In this document: in pieces, positions 35,017-42,111 of the stretch
Layout: every line of letters begins with the position of its first letter
How positions within the stretch are numbered: position 1 is the stretch's first letter
Assembly (NCBI GenBank): GCA_035629175.1
Contig: DASPIL010000040.1
Span: 104,255-146,365 of the forward strand
Length of the DNA stretch: 42,111 nt
Direction: 5' to 3'
Source of the DNA: Verrucomicrobiia bacterium
Lineage (GTDB): Bacteria > Verrucomicrobiota > Verrucomicrobiia > Limisphaerales > DASXHY01
Notes under the pieces: model-generated
Seen by the model: the letters and a program-made list of their open reading frames with translations, nothing else
The model's database searches: none
Told to the model about the DNA's origin: nothing
Made by a program: the position numbers and the translations under genes

Positions 35017-35256
35017 TCGATCCCGAAATCTCCCGCTGTGCAGGATGGCGAGCGTTTCTTTGTCGACCGGCTCTGGCCGCGCGGAAAGAAAAAGGCGGCG
35101 CTGGCTCTCACCGACTGGCTCAAGGAGGCGGCGCCCAGCCACGATCTGCGCAAGTGGTTCGGCCACGATTCGAACCGTTGGCAGAAATTCCGCCAGGAGG
35201 CGATTTATGCAGGAAGTCCTTACAAAACGCGGCAGACACGACACACAACCAGTTCC
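35017..35256 (+). pseudogene. Remnant of a DUF488 (YeaO-like) gene
   Basis: In one frame the stretch 35038-35202 encodes a clear DUF488 segment (DGERFFVDRLWPRG, then DWLKEAAPSHDLRKWFGHD and RWQKFRQ). The family's N-terminal strand is missing or diverged, and no ribosome site or sensible start precedes it. Soon after RWQKFRQ the similarity stops. About 30 bases on, another frame (35232-35255) reads ADTTHNQF, resembling the conserved C-terminal 'DTxHNxA' of the family. This fits an internal deletion of roughly 30-40 codons with a frameshift. The intact family is about 115-125 residues. The esterase start lies at the end of the remnant. The rest of the 34798-35256 gap shows no gene. Confidence 0.72.
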
Positions 35257-37074
35257 ATGACTCACCGATCCTTCGATTCGCTCACCGTTCGATCCATTGT
35301 AGTTGCCGCGATCTTCATTCTCATGCCTGGCCTTGCTCGCGCGCAAACTGCCCTCACCCTTGTGACAAACCAGGGCGCTCGGCTGATTTTCAAGGCGCAG
35401 CCGCGGGACGGCGCCTATCCAGGCGATCACAAAATCACTGTCATTCTGCCGCCCGGATATGAGTCGTCTTCAAGAAGGTATCCCGTGCTGTATTCCTTCG
35501 ACACGCTCGACCTCAGCCGGGAACGCGACGCACTGATACGCGAACGATTCATCGAGCCGATCATCCTCGTGGCTGTCGATAACCGCACACCCCGTTCACG
35601 ACGATACGATTTAACTCCGACGCAAATACCCGGAATATCGGAGCCAACCGGAGGACTCTCCAACTTCATGAAGGTCCTGATTCACGATATCAAACCGCAC
35701 ATCGATGCCCACTTTCGCACCTTGCCCGATGCTTCCAACACCGGCGTCACGGGTTTTTCATTGGGTGGCTTGGCGTCGTTTCTGATTGGAACGCAGCATC
35801 CGGAAATCTTTGGCCGAATCGGTGCGATGGAACCGGCTGTCTGGTGGGGAGGCTCGTGGGCTTCTGTCGAAAACTTTCGGGACCGTCCGTTCAAAGCCCA
35901 AAAGCCGCGGATATGGATCATGGGATCAGAGTTGGACTCGGCAAATGCTTGGAAGGCTATTCGACTGACCGCCGCGACCTTTTTGCAAAAGGGCTGGGTT
36001 GAAGGCGACGAGCTTGTATTTTACCAGGTTCACAACATGACGCATGGATGGGCGTCCTGCGCGACGCAAATCCGTGACATGCTGTATTTTCTCTTCAGGA
36101 CCAAAAAACCAGAACTCGTCGACGCACGTTTGAACATTACCCACGGCGATCAAAACAAACCTTTGCGGCTTTGGGAAACCGGCGAATACGCGAACCTCTG
36201 CCTGGACCTCTTCTATCGCGGCGGATTCCGCGCCACCGCCATTGCACCCGCGTTAATTTCGAGTGATCCGAAAATTGTGGCCGTTGGCAATCCTGCATTG
36301 GGCCAACTGTGGCCGCAGGGAAATGGCTGGGCGACAGTCTCCAGCAAATACAAAGGGGTAAGGTCATCCCTCGATGTGGAAGGTTTCGAATGGAGAGATC
36401 ATCCGCGTTTTCCGATTGTATCGAATGATACTGACGTGCGGGTCGACGGGGATCTCGCCGAATGGACGAAGCTTCCGTTCTCCTCGACCCGGGGGCGCGA
36501 TCACTCCGCATCGACGAACGGTTTCGAGTTCAGTGTCTCGATGAATGCGTCAAACCTCTACGTCGCGGTTCAAGTCAAGGACACCTTCCTCAGCTTTCAG
36601 CCGACCCTCGGTGAGAAATTCCATCAGGATGGCCTGGAAATCACGGTCGATCCCCGTCCTGATCCCGTCCGGTCCATGGGCAGGGGCTACGAGAAATACT
36701 TCGACTTCATCTGCATCCGGCTGGCGCCGAGCGAAACCACCGCCGAGGTAATCCTCTCGCGCTACGACCAGTTCCTGCCGCCCGTGCCGGTTGGCGTTGA
36801 TGTGGCGATCGGGAAACGCGAAGCAGGTTATTCGGTCGAGATCTCGATGCCCCTGCGTTTGTTGCAATCCATTTATCGGGACGCTCCAAAAGGATTTCAT
36901 TGGAACGGGTACAAACCGGGGTCGGATGAATCGCAATCGGCGGACTGGGAGCGGTTCCGTTTGAACATCGGCCAATACGACAAGGACAGGGAGGGCAAGA
37001 TTCAGGAGATTTGGTGGCAGCCGCCATGGGACGGACCCAACAACTTTCCGGGCTCCGGCACTTTCACCCGCTGA
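35257..37074 (+). CDS. Secreted esterase (alpha/beta hydrolase) with C-terminal CBM9-like domain
   Basis: This 605-residue exported protein has a signal peptide (to about 30, GLARAQ). Residues 40-300 form an esterase-D type alpha/beta hydrolase: TVILPPGYES, PVLYSFDTLD, the nucleophile elbow GFSLGG with Ser168, IMGSELDSANAW and a possible catalytic His in HNMTHGW. After a beta-rich linker, residues about 395-600 resemble a CBM9/DOMON carbohydrate-binding domain (VRVDGDLAEWTKLPF; NLYVAVQVKD; QDGLEITVDPRPDP; GYSVEISMPL). This suggests removal of acyl or feruloyl groups from polysaccharide. ATG 35257 is the first start with a signal peptide; the in-frame codons before it come from the DUF488 remnant and a tRNA. 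The 277 bases after it hold no convincing gene. Confidence 0.88.
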   Translation: MTHRSFDSLTVRSIVVAAIFILMPGLARAQTALTLVTNQGARLIFKAQPRDGAYPGDHKITVILPPGYESSSRRYPVLYSFDTLDLSRERDALIRERFIEPIILVAVDNRTPRSRRYDLTPTQIPGISEPTGGLSNFMKVLIHDIKPHIDAHFRTLPDASNTGVTGFSLGGLASFLIGTQHPEIFGRIGAMEPAVWWGGSWASVENFRDRPFKAQKPRIWIMGSELDSANAWKAIRLTAATFLQKGWVEGDELVFYQVHNMTHGWASCATQIRDMLYFLFRTKKPELVDARLNITHGDQNKPLRLWETGEYANLCLDLFYRGGFRATAIAPALISSDPKIVAVGNPALGQLWPQGNGWATVSSKYKGVRSSLDVEGFEWRDHPRFPIVSNDTDVRVDGDLAEWTKLPFSSTRGRDHSASTNGFEFSVSMNASNLYVAVQVKDTFLSFQPTLGEKFHQDGLEITVDPRPDPVRSMGRGYEKYFDFICIRLAPSETTAEVILSRYDQFLPPVPVGVDVAIGKREAGYSVEISMPLRLLQSIYRDAPKGFHWNGYKPGSDESQSADWERFRLNIGQYDKDREGKIQEIWWQPPWDGPNNFPGSGTFTR

Positions 37075-37351
37075 TATTCACCAAATCATGCGCGTTCGTT
37101 GGCGACCTCGCGCGCTGACTCGCACTAACGGCGCATCCATGCGTGGAGTCCTCATTGACTCAGAGCTCCCCGACGACGTCATCGTTCATTTACTTCATCT
37201 TGCGGTTCCGTTTCCTCATCCCCGCGTGATGACCAGCCGGGACAACTCCTGTGTCCCCGTTGATTCGCCGCTACAGGACTTCACGGCGCTTATCAGTATG
37301 TAGAAAAAACTCTCCGATTCTTTGTCACCTCAGCGCGTGATCTGACCACTT

Positions 37352-38995
37352 ATGCGCGATATGATGACCACCACGATGTCCCCGCGGGCCAACAATGATG
37401 CAGACCTGGTTTCCGAAAGCCTGGCGGGGAATCGCGACGCCTTCGGACAGATTGTTTCGCGATATCAGTCGCTCATTTGCTCGCTCGCATACAGCGCCAC
37501 TGGAAGCCTCGGCGCCAGCGAGGACCTCGCCCAAGAAACCTTCATCACCGCATGGAACCGGCTGCGGCACCTGCGCGAAAAAGACAAGCTGCGCGCGTGG
37601 CTGTGCGGGATTGCTCGGAATCGGATCAAAAATAGCCTGCGACGCGAAGGCCGCGACCCTGTCCGCACTGCCGAAACCCTGGACGCCCTCTTCGAGTCGG
37701 CTTCGCCGGATCCACTGCCGCACGAACAAGCAATTGGAAAAGAGGAGGAAGCGATTCTCTGGCGCTCGCTCGCACACATTCCCGAAACCTATCGCGAACC
37801 GCTCGTCCTGTTCTATCGCGAACATCAATCCATCGAAACCGTCGCGCACTCTTTGGATTTGAGCGAAGACACGGTCAAACAACGGTTATCCCGCGGACGA
37901 AATTTATTGCACGAGCAAGTGCTTGCCTTCGTCGAACGCGCACTGGAGCGGAGCAATCCCGGCAGGACATTTACAGTTGGGGTGCTGGCCGCCTTGCCGG
38001 CGCTGACGTTATCCGCGCAAGCAGCCACGATCGGTGCCATCGCAGCCAAAGGAACAGGCACCGCCAAGACCGCGGGAGCACTCGGAGTTGGGGCGGTTTT
38101 TCTCGGGCCCGTGCTCGCAATTTTTGGAAACTACCTCGGCTATCGTTTAAGCCTCGACGGCGCCACTTCCGATCCGGAGCGCGCCTTCATCCGTAGGTTC
38201 TATCAATGGCTCCTGGGTTGCATCGTCGGTTTCATGCTCTTGTACCTGGCACTCTTCGCCGCAAGGACTCTGATCTCAGAGTTCAATCCACGGCTGTTCG
38301 TCCTGCTGTTGATCGGAATCGCAACATCGCAAGCGATCGGCCTCATCGCGTTGTGTTGCTGGGGCGCATGGCGCGAACGCTGCATTGCCGATGCGATAAA
38401 ATCGGAGGCTCCGCCAGCGGCGCGGATCAAGCCAGCCTGGGAATATCGCAGCTCACTAACGCTGTTTGGCTGGCCCCTCGTGCATATTCGCATCGGTGGC
38501 GATCTCGCTGAGCGCCGCACGCCGGTCAAAGCATGGATTGCCGCGGGCGACATCGCGATCGGCCTGGCATTCGCGTTCGGCGGTGTTGCGATGGCTCCGA
38601 TCAGTGTCGGCGGGCTTGCGATCGGGCTTCTTTCCTGGGGCGGATTCGCAGTGGGGATGGCTGCGTGGGGCGGCTTGGCACTCGGTGGGTTTGCGATGGG
38701 TGGATTGGCCTTGGGATGGCAGGCGTTTGGTGGATGTGCCATCGCATGGCAGGCCGCGGTGGGCGGCGCGGCGGTGGCGAAGGATTTTGCGCTCGGTGGG
38801 TTTGCCCATGCCGCGGAAGCTAACAATCAAATTGCTGCGGGGGTCATCGAACCGATGCCCTTCTTCAGTTCCGGCGGCTTCATTTTTCATCACATGATCT
38901 GGCTGAACTTGATCTGGGTGATCCCGACGGCGCTCTGGTGGTGGTTGCTGCGAATTGGCAACCGCCGAAACGCCAGCAGCCAGTGCATCCGGTGA
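37352..38995 (+). CDS. ECF sigma factor fused to a multi-span membrane region with decapeptide GG repeats
   Basis: This 547-residue protein starts with a full ECF sigma factor: region 2 at about 25-98 (QIVSRYQSLICSLAY, SEDLAQETFITAWNRL, LRAWLCGIARNRI) and region 4 at about 133-190 (YREPLVLFYREHQS, DLSEDTVKQRLSRGRN). From about 205 to 545 it is hydrophobic, with several probable transmembrane helices (208-222, 245-262, 288-305, 315-337, 515-535). Between about 410 and 483 lies a tandem repeat of ten residues, GG-x-A-hydrophobic-x5, with GG pairs at 410, 420, 430, 440, 450 and 460. The layout implies a sigma factor held at the membrane and released or altered by a signal. No anti-sigma gene is adjacent. 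The function of the repeats is unknown. Confidence 0.88.
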   Translation: MRDMMTTTMSPRANNDADLVSESLAGNRDAFGQIVSRYQSLICSLAYSATGSLGASEDLAQETFITAWNRLRHLREKDKLRAWLCGIARNRIKNSLRREGRDPVRTAETLDALFESASPDPLPHEQAIGKEEEAILWRSLAHIPETYREPLVLFYREHQSIETVAHSLDLSEDTVKQRLSRGRNLLHEQVLAFVERALERSNPGRTFTVGVLAALPALTLSAQAATIGAIAAKGTGTAKTAGALGVGAVFLGPVLAIFGNYLGYRLSLDGATSDPERAFIRRFYQWLLGCIVGFMLLYLALFAARTLISEFNPRLFVLLLIGIATSQAIGLIALCCWGAWRERCIADAIKSEAPPAARIKPAWEYRSSLTLFGWPLVHIRIGGDLAERRTPVKAWIAAGDIAIGLAFAFGGVAMAPISVGGLAIGLLSWGGFAVGMAAWGGLALGGFAMGGLALGWQAFGGCAIAWQAAVGGAAVAKDFALGGFAHAAEANNQIAAGVIEPMPFFSSGGFIFHHMIWLNLIWVIPTALWWWLLRIGNRRNASSQCIR

Positions 38996-39006
38996 AATAC
39001 CGGGAG

Positions 39007-39043
39007 CCAACAATCCATTTCAGAACCTTTCAACGATTGTTGG
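39007..39043. repeat. Perfect inverted repeat between convergent genes
   Basis: CCAACAATC (39007-39015) and GATTGTTGG (39035-39043) form a perfect 9-bp stem with a 19-base loop in the 56-base gap between the sigma-fusion gene and the ATP-grasp gene. Neither strand has a T-run after the stem, so it is not a textbook terminator. It may still stop transcription from both sides. Confidence 0.5.
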
Positions 39044-39051
39044 AAAAAGTA

Positions 39052-40176
39052 TTAATCTGCTTTGGGCCGCGCCATGTTGTTGCTTTCGCCGGCCGCTGCT
39101 CTTCTGGAAAAGAATGGAAATCTTAAAGCCGGCCACCGCGTCTTCGGTCTCGTCGGCGGCGTTTTCCACGACGGCACAGGATGATCCGCAATAGGCAAAC
39201 ATCCAGAGCATGAAATGGAATTTTCGGCGCTAAGGTATGCTGCCAGTTCCGATGGCATATCCACGGCCGCAGCCCGAAAATAGGAAGCCACGACAATTGC
39301 AATCGTCCGGTGAACCGCTTCATTGCGATAAACCAGATCGCGCTTGGAAAAGTGGATGGAAGGGTACGGGTTGGCTTCCCAGATGATCGGCATGCCCCGA
39401 TGATCGAGGGAATAATCGAATGCGACAAAGTCCAGACCGAGCGCGCGTTTTGCCTTCTGAAATGCCGGGTGAAGACCGCACGGCGCATTGATGTAATTCA
39501 ATTCCTCGGACCTGGTGATGTCGTTGACCACCCGATTACGACCGCGCGTTATCCATCCATGAGACACCTGAAGGTGATGCGCCACGCCGAAATCACCGGC
39601 CACTACGTAGCGGTATTTGCGATAGAGTTTGTCTGTTGGGCTCGACGAATCGATTAACTCGACGGCAACGGGCCGCGTGAATTCCCGCAGCGGAATCTTG
39701 CGCGCCTCGTCAGGAGTATCAGCACGCACCATCTGCTTCCCATGGCCAAAATCCTCTCGAACGAAGAAAGGAAATTGCAATCCGAAGAAAGATTCATGAA
39801 AAGCTTGAGGGTCGGTGATCCGAAACGTTTTCGGAGTACGCAATCCCGTTTCCCTAATCAGCTCCGAACCCTGCAACTTGGCGGCCCGGCTTAATCGATC
39901 CACCCGATTGATAATCGGAATCCCAGCTTGATCACATCGCGCTCCCAATTCGACTGCATGGCGGTACGTTCTTCCGGACCACGCCTCAACGGGATCCTGC
40001 AACCATGGAATTAATAGTCGGTATTGGTTGGATGCGCGAAGACGGCAGGGCAATTTTGCGGTTTCGAATCGGGAACGATGCTCCGGCAGATTTTCCGCAA
40101 TCCAGTCCAATATTACATCATAGAAACCACGATAACGCCGGGCGTGATAAACAATCAGAAATTCGCAGGCCTTCAT
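39052..40176 (-). CDS. ATP-grasp fold protein (RimK/glutathione-synthase-like)
   Basis: This 374-residue cytoplasmic protein has the layout of an ATP-grasp ligase. It has an N-terminal pre-ATP region (to about 90; GIPIINRVDRLSRAAKLQG), a lysine-bearing strand (KTFRITDP, FPFFVREDFGHGKQMV near 135-150), an EL segment (RPVAVELIDSS near 168), and a magnesium-binding end with ALGLDFVAFDYSLD near 250 and IIWEANPYPSIHF near 268-280. Such enzymes join an acid to an amine or thiol using ATP. The last 60 residues are Arg/Pro-rich with no family similarity. It is the last gene of a three-gene operon with ATGA overlap. The substrate is unknown. Confidence 0.78.
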   Translation of the reverse strand: MKACEFLIVYHARRYRGFYDVILDWIAENLPEHRSRFETAKLPCRLRASNQYRLLIPWLQDPVEAWSGRTYRHAVELGARCDQAGIPIINRVDRLSRAAKLQGSELIRETGLRTPKTFRITDPQAFHESFFGLQFPFFVREDFGHGKQMVRADTPDEARKIPLREFTRPVAVELIDSSSPTDKLYRKYRYVVAGDFGVAHHLQVSHGWITRGRNRVVNDITRSEELNYINAPCGLHPAFQKAKRALGLDFVAFDYSLDHRGMPIIWEANPYPSIHFSKRDLVYRNEAVHRTIAIVVASYFRAAAVDMPSELAAYLSAENSISCSGCLPIADHPVPSWKTPPTRPKTRWPALRFPFFSRRAAAGESNNMARPKAD

Positions 40177-41153
40177 GGCATGTTGACCACTCGTCCTTCA
40201 GGGGAACCGTCTTCAAGCCGGGAGGCGAAGTATCTTCTCAGATAACGGTGCATTGCTGGCTTGTCCGTTGCCCACCGCCAGGCCCCATCTTTCCCCAGAG
40301 CAATATCCCTCTGCGGATCAAATTGGTGCTCCCGAAGGCCCCGATGTCTTTCTTGAGGCATGCGATCGCTCAACTCTCCATGCCAGAGATGAAGGACAGT
40401 GCCCGATATACAGGAAACCCTTTCCTGCACGTCGTTGTGAAAACGCAGCGCCCAGTCCTGATAATATTCGCGCTGGCGGGCATTCAGATGATGGAGTTCA
40501 ACCACGATCTCGGGCCGGTTAAACGCTGCGCAAACGAGGGCCGTATCGCCTCCGCCAATGATCGACGCGTCATACCATCCATGCCGTTCAAGCACCTCCC
40601 GGCGCGCGACCCACGCCATTCCGCTGGCCGGAGTTCCAGCCGCACGACGCATTACAGCTCGCATGAACCCTTCAAAGGATCCGCGTTCTGCCAAAGCAGC
40701 TCCCATCGCAGGTTGCGCGACCCATTCCGGATTCACTTCAAATCGTGATACTCGTGCTTCACGAGATGCGTGAACCACCCGGTTGAACGGTTGCAACAAA
40801 GGGACCCGCTGCAATTCCTTTACGGCGCGCTCGATCCATCCAGGATCGTGGAAGAGCAAATCGCAATCGACCCACGCCACGTACCGGCAGGATTCAGGCA
40901 AACGAGACAATCCGTGGTTAAGCAAACGTTCCTTCTGCCACATCACGTCACCATCGGAACATTGAATCAGGATGTCCGCGTCCCCTTCCTTCAGAACAAA
41001 CTCGCCTTCCTTTGCCAGCTCGACAGTGAGAAGCGGAGCGCCGATATGCTTTCGGAAATGTCGATAGTTGGCGAGGCGCCGTTCGTACCTGACAAAGTTG
41101 AAATACGTTGTGATGACCCACAACTCCGAGGAGGAACTGGCAGGCACGTTCAT
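40173..41153 (-). CDS. Glycosyltransferase-like protein (GT-A fold, DxD motif)
   Basis: This 326-residue soluble protein has no membrane segment. The N-terminus (LWVITTYFNFVRYERRLANY) and the segment YVAWVDCDLLFHDP near 90-103 carry the DxD-type acidic motif (DCD) of nucleotide-sugar transferases. GMAWVARREVLERHGWYDASIIGGGD near 177-202 resembles the acceptor-side loop with W and GGGD of GT-A enzymes. The C-terminal third is charged, with no domain I recognise. It overlaps both neighbours by ATGA, so it should act in the same pathway as the methyltransferase and the ATP-grasp protein. Sugar donor and acceptor are unknown. Confidence 0.78.
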   Translation of the reverse strand: MNVPASSSSELWVITTYFNFVRYERRLANYRHFRKHIGAPLLTVELAKEGEFVLKEGDADILIQCSDGDVMWQKERLLNHGLSRLPESCRYVAWVDCDLLFHDPGWIERAVKELQRVPLLQPFNRVVHASREARVSRFEVNPEWVAQPAMGAALAERGSFEGFMRAVMRRAAGTPASGMAWVARREVLERHGWYDASIIGGGDTALVCAAFNRPEIVVELHHLNARQREYYQDWALRFHNDVQERVSCISGTVLHLWHGELSDRMPQERHRGLREHQFDPQRDIALGKDGAWRWATDKPAMHRYLRRYFASRLEDGSPEGRVVNMP

Positions 41154-41815
41154 GGGAACAGCGTTTCCGCGGTCGGCTGCTTGCGCACCATGGTTAACCC
41201 ATCGCCATACGGAACGTCGAAAACCTGATACCGCACATCGCGTTTCAGCTCGTCCATAAGGTCGCGAACCCTGTGTTCGTAAGATTTGTCCGGTCCGTAG
41301 ATGCGTGAAGCGCGGACGACAATGCTATCGTGAAAAAATATTACTCCGCGTGCAGTAACCAGAGGTGCGAACGCTTCAAAATCGAACTTCGCCTGTTCAT
41401 AGGAATGATAACCATCAATAAACACCACGCCGATCTCACCGAGGGCGCGATATCCCGGTTGATTCACGAACTGCTGAGTGGTGGCACAGTGGTGTTCAAT
41501 ATTTGTAACTCCAAACTTTGCGAAGTGTGCCTGCACGGCGGCCGGTTCCCGCCAAAAGCCATCCACGAGCGCGGGGTCGATGAATTGCACGGTGCCATCT
41601 CCGTCGTCCGACAGCGCTCGTCCGATCATCAAGGGCGCGAATCCGCGGTAAGATCCAATTACGACGGCTGTGGCAGGCTTGACGATCCGCGTTATCCCGT
41701 AATACAGCCACCCCAATCCCAGGTTCGCGGTTTCCCGCCTTTGGCCATGCCCCATCTGGGTCATGACTTCGTGTTCCAGGATATTTCTTACCCAGGTATC
41801 AAATGGTGCCCTCAT
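41150..41815 (-). CDS. Class I SAM-dependent methyltransferase (Methyltransf_24-like)
   Basis: This 221-residue protein has a Rossmann-like SAM domain. VVIGSYRGFAPLMIGRAL near 51-68 is the glycine-rich loop, VQFIDPALVDGFW near 75 carries the acidic ribose-binding position, and VVFIDGYHSYEQAKFDFEAF near 130-149 followed by GVIFFHDS is the conserved metal/catalytic region of this group and of cephalosporin-hydroxylase-like methyltransferases. It is the first gene of the operon. The 176-base leader (41816-41991) holds a hairpin at 41846-41871, stem CCCGC-T-GGC/GCC-T-GCGGG without a T-run. No ribosome site is obvious. The substrate may be a glycan or peptide, not determined. Confidence 0.84.
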   Translation of the reverse strand: MRAPFDTWVRNILEHEVMTQMGHGQRRETANLGLGWLYYGITRIVKPATAVVIGSYRGFAPLMIGRALSDDGDGTVQFIDPALVDGFWREPAAVQAHFAKFGVTNIEHHCATTQQFVNQPGYRALGEIGVVFIDGYHSYEQAKFDFEAFAPLVTARGVIFFHDSIVVRASRIYGPDKSYEHRVRDLMDELKRDVRYQVFDVPYGDGLTMVRKQPTAETLFP

Positions 41816-41955
41816 AAAACGCGGAGGGTTTTACTGGCAGAATCCCCCGCTGGCAATGAAAAGCCTGCGGGAGCTCCGATGATTCGCGCGCCTCGACTGC
41901 ATGCCACTGCGTGATTACCCATCCGCCAGCTTGACTTCGAATTCAGTGTCGGTAA

Positions 41956-41985
41956 GAACGCGCAATGGGAGAACGCGCAATGGGG
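41956..41985. repeat. 15-bp tandem duplication
   Basis: GAACGCGCAATGGGA (41956-41970) is repeated directly as GAACGCGCAATGGGG (41971-41985), with only the last base different. It lies just after the stop of the truncated right-edge gene and outside any gene. Replication slippage is the simple explanation. Confidence 0.7.
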
Positions 41986-41991
41986 TCGCAT

Positions 41992-42111
41992 CTAAAACGT
42001 TGACAATTGCTTCTGAAGCTTCGCAACAAACCTCTGGCGCTCCGGGTCAGTCGCCAATAAAACTCCAAATCGCTTCACACCTTGTGCAGCCGCTTGATAC
42101 TTCACACCGAC
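41992..42111 (-). CDS. C-terminal end of an unidentified gene (cut by window edge)
   Basis: Thirty-nine codons and a TAG stop (41992-41994) are open to the window edge on the minus strand, in the same direction as the methyltransferase operon. The visible peptide (AAAQGVKRFGVLLATDPERQ, ending KQLSTF) is plausible coding sequence with normal base use for this region. It is too short to name a family. It lies 176 bases upstream of the methyltransferase gene and may belong to the same locus. Confidence 0.5.
   Translation of the reverse strand, partial: VGVKYQAAAQGVKRFGVLLATDPERQRFVAKLQKQLSTF

Noticed and set aside
34771-35256. Extended in-frame start for the esterase
   Set aside because: The extra 162 codons run through the tRNA antisense strand and the DUF488 remnant; the signal peptide begins at 35257.
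37088-37303. 71-codon frame between the esterase and the sigma fusion
   Set aside because: There is no ribosome site and no similarity. The gap is better left as non-coding, with only a short GAGTC/GACTC hairpin.
41846-41871. Hairpin upstream of the methyltransferase as a terminator
   Set aside because: The stem has a T-T mismatch and no T-run on the minus strand; kept only as a note in the leader.
1-42111. CRISPR array, insertion sequence, prophage or integron
   Set aside because: I saw no regularly spaced repeats, transposase, integrase or phage genes on either strand.

Overview
The window looks like a chromosomal segment of a GC-rich member of the Verrucomicrobiota, most likely Limisphaerales/Pedosphaera-like. 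This is inferred from gene content, not from a marker gene. The signs are a PEP-CTERM sorting signal next to a PrsK/PrsR-type two-component pair, a prepilin-like protein with a C-terminal FADGH motif, a sensor kinase built from PA14 and OB-fold-like segments, and secreted proteins ending in a short 'FRL' module. Shine-Dalgarno signals are weak, and many neighbouring genes overlap by four bases (ATGA). I see no CRISPR array, insertion sequence, rRNA or phage module.

Left part (1-14484). A truncated sigma-54 activator (PrsR-like) and its kinase (PrsK-like) lie on the minus strand. A 660-base intergenic region separates them from a plus-strand block. That block holds a large exported sensor kinase with its LuxR-type regulator, a PEP-CTERM protein, a prepilin-like protein, a three-repeat secreted protein, a GH53 endo-galactanase and a GH2 beta-galactosidase. 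It reads as a surface or secretion module followed by a galactan-degradation module, possibly under the adjacent sensor.

Middle (14507-25012). This holds housekeeping and regulatory genes: an SF2 helicase with an unusual DEYQ box, a long-chain polyprenyl diphosphate synthase overlapping an ECF sigma factor, a small membrane protein (possible anti-sigma), a CvpA-family membrane protein, a multi-domain hybrid histidine kinase and a Tat-exported Gfo/Idh/MocA oxidoreductase with a likely intrinsic terminator.

Respiratory operon (25208-34671). Seven tightly packed genes encode a caa3-type oxidase (CoxB with fused cytochrome c; CoxA-CoxC fusion), a small membrane protein, CtaG, a triheme cytochrome c, a Ca2+/cation antiporter and a trehalose-synthase-like GH13 enzyme. 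An SDR follows 61 bases later. Most junctions overlap, so the antiporter and the sugar enzyme are probably expressed with the oxidase.

Right part (34710-42111). This holds a tRNA-Leu(UAA), a decayed DUF488 gene, a secreted esterase with a CBM9-like domain, and an ECF sigma factor fused to a membrane region with a striking ten-residue GG repeat. It ends with a minus-strand operon of methyltransferase, glycosyltransferase-like protein and ATP-grasp protein, and the last codons of one more gene. The best candidates for undescribed biology are the repeat-bearing membrane sigma factor, the methyltransferase/GT/ATP-grasp operon, the oxidase-antiporter-GH13 coupling and the permuted PA14 sensor.
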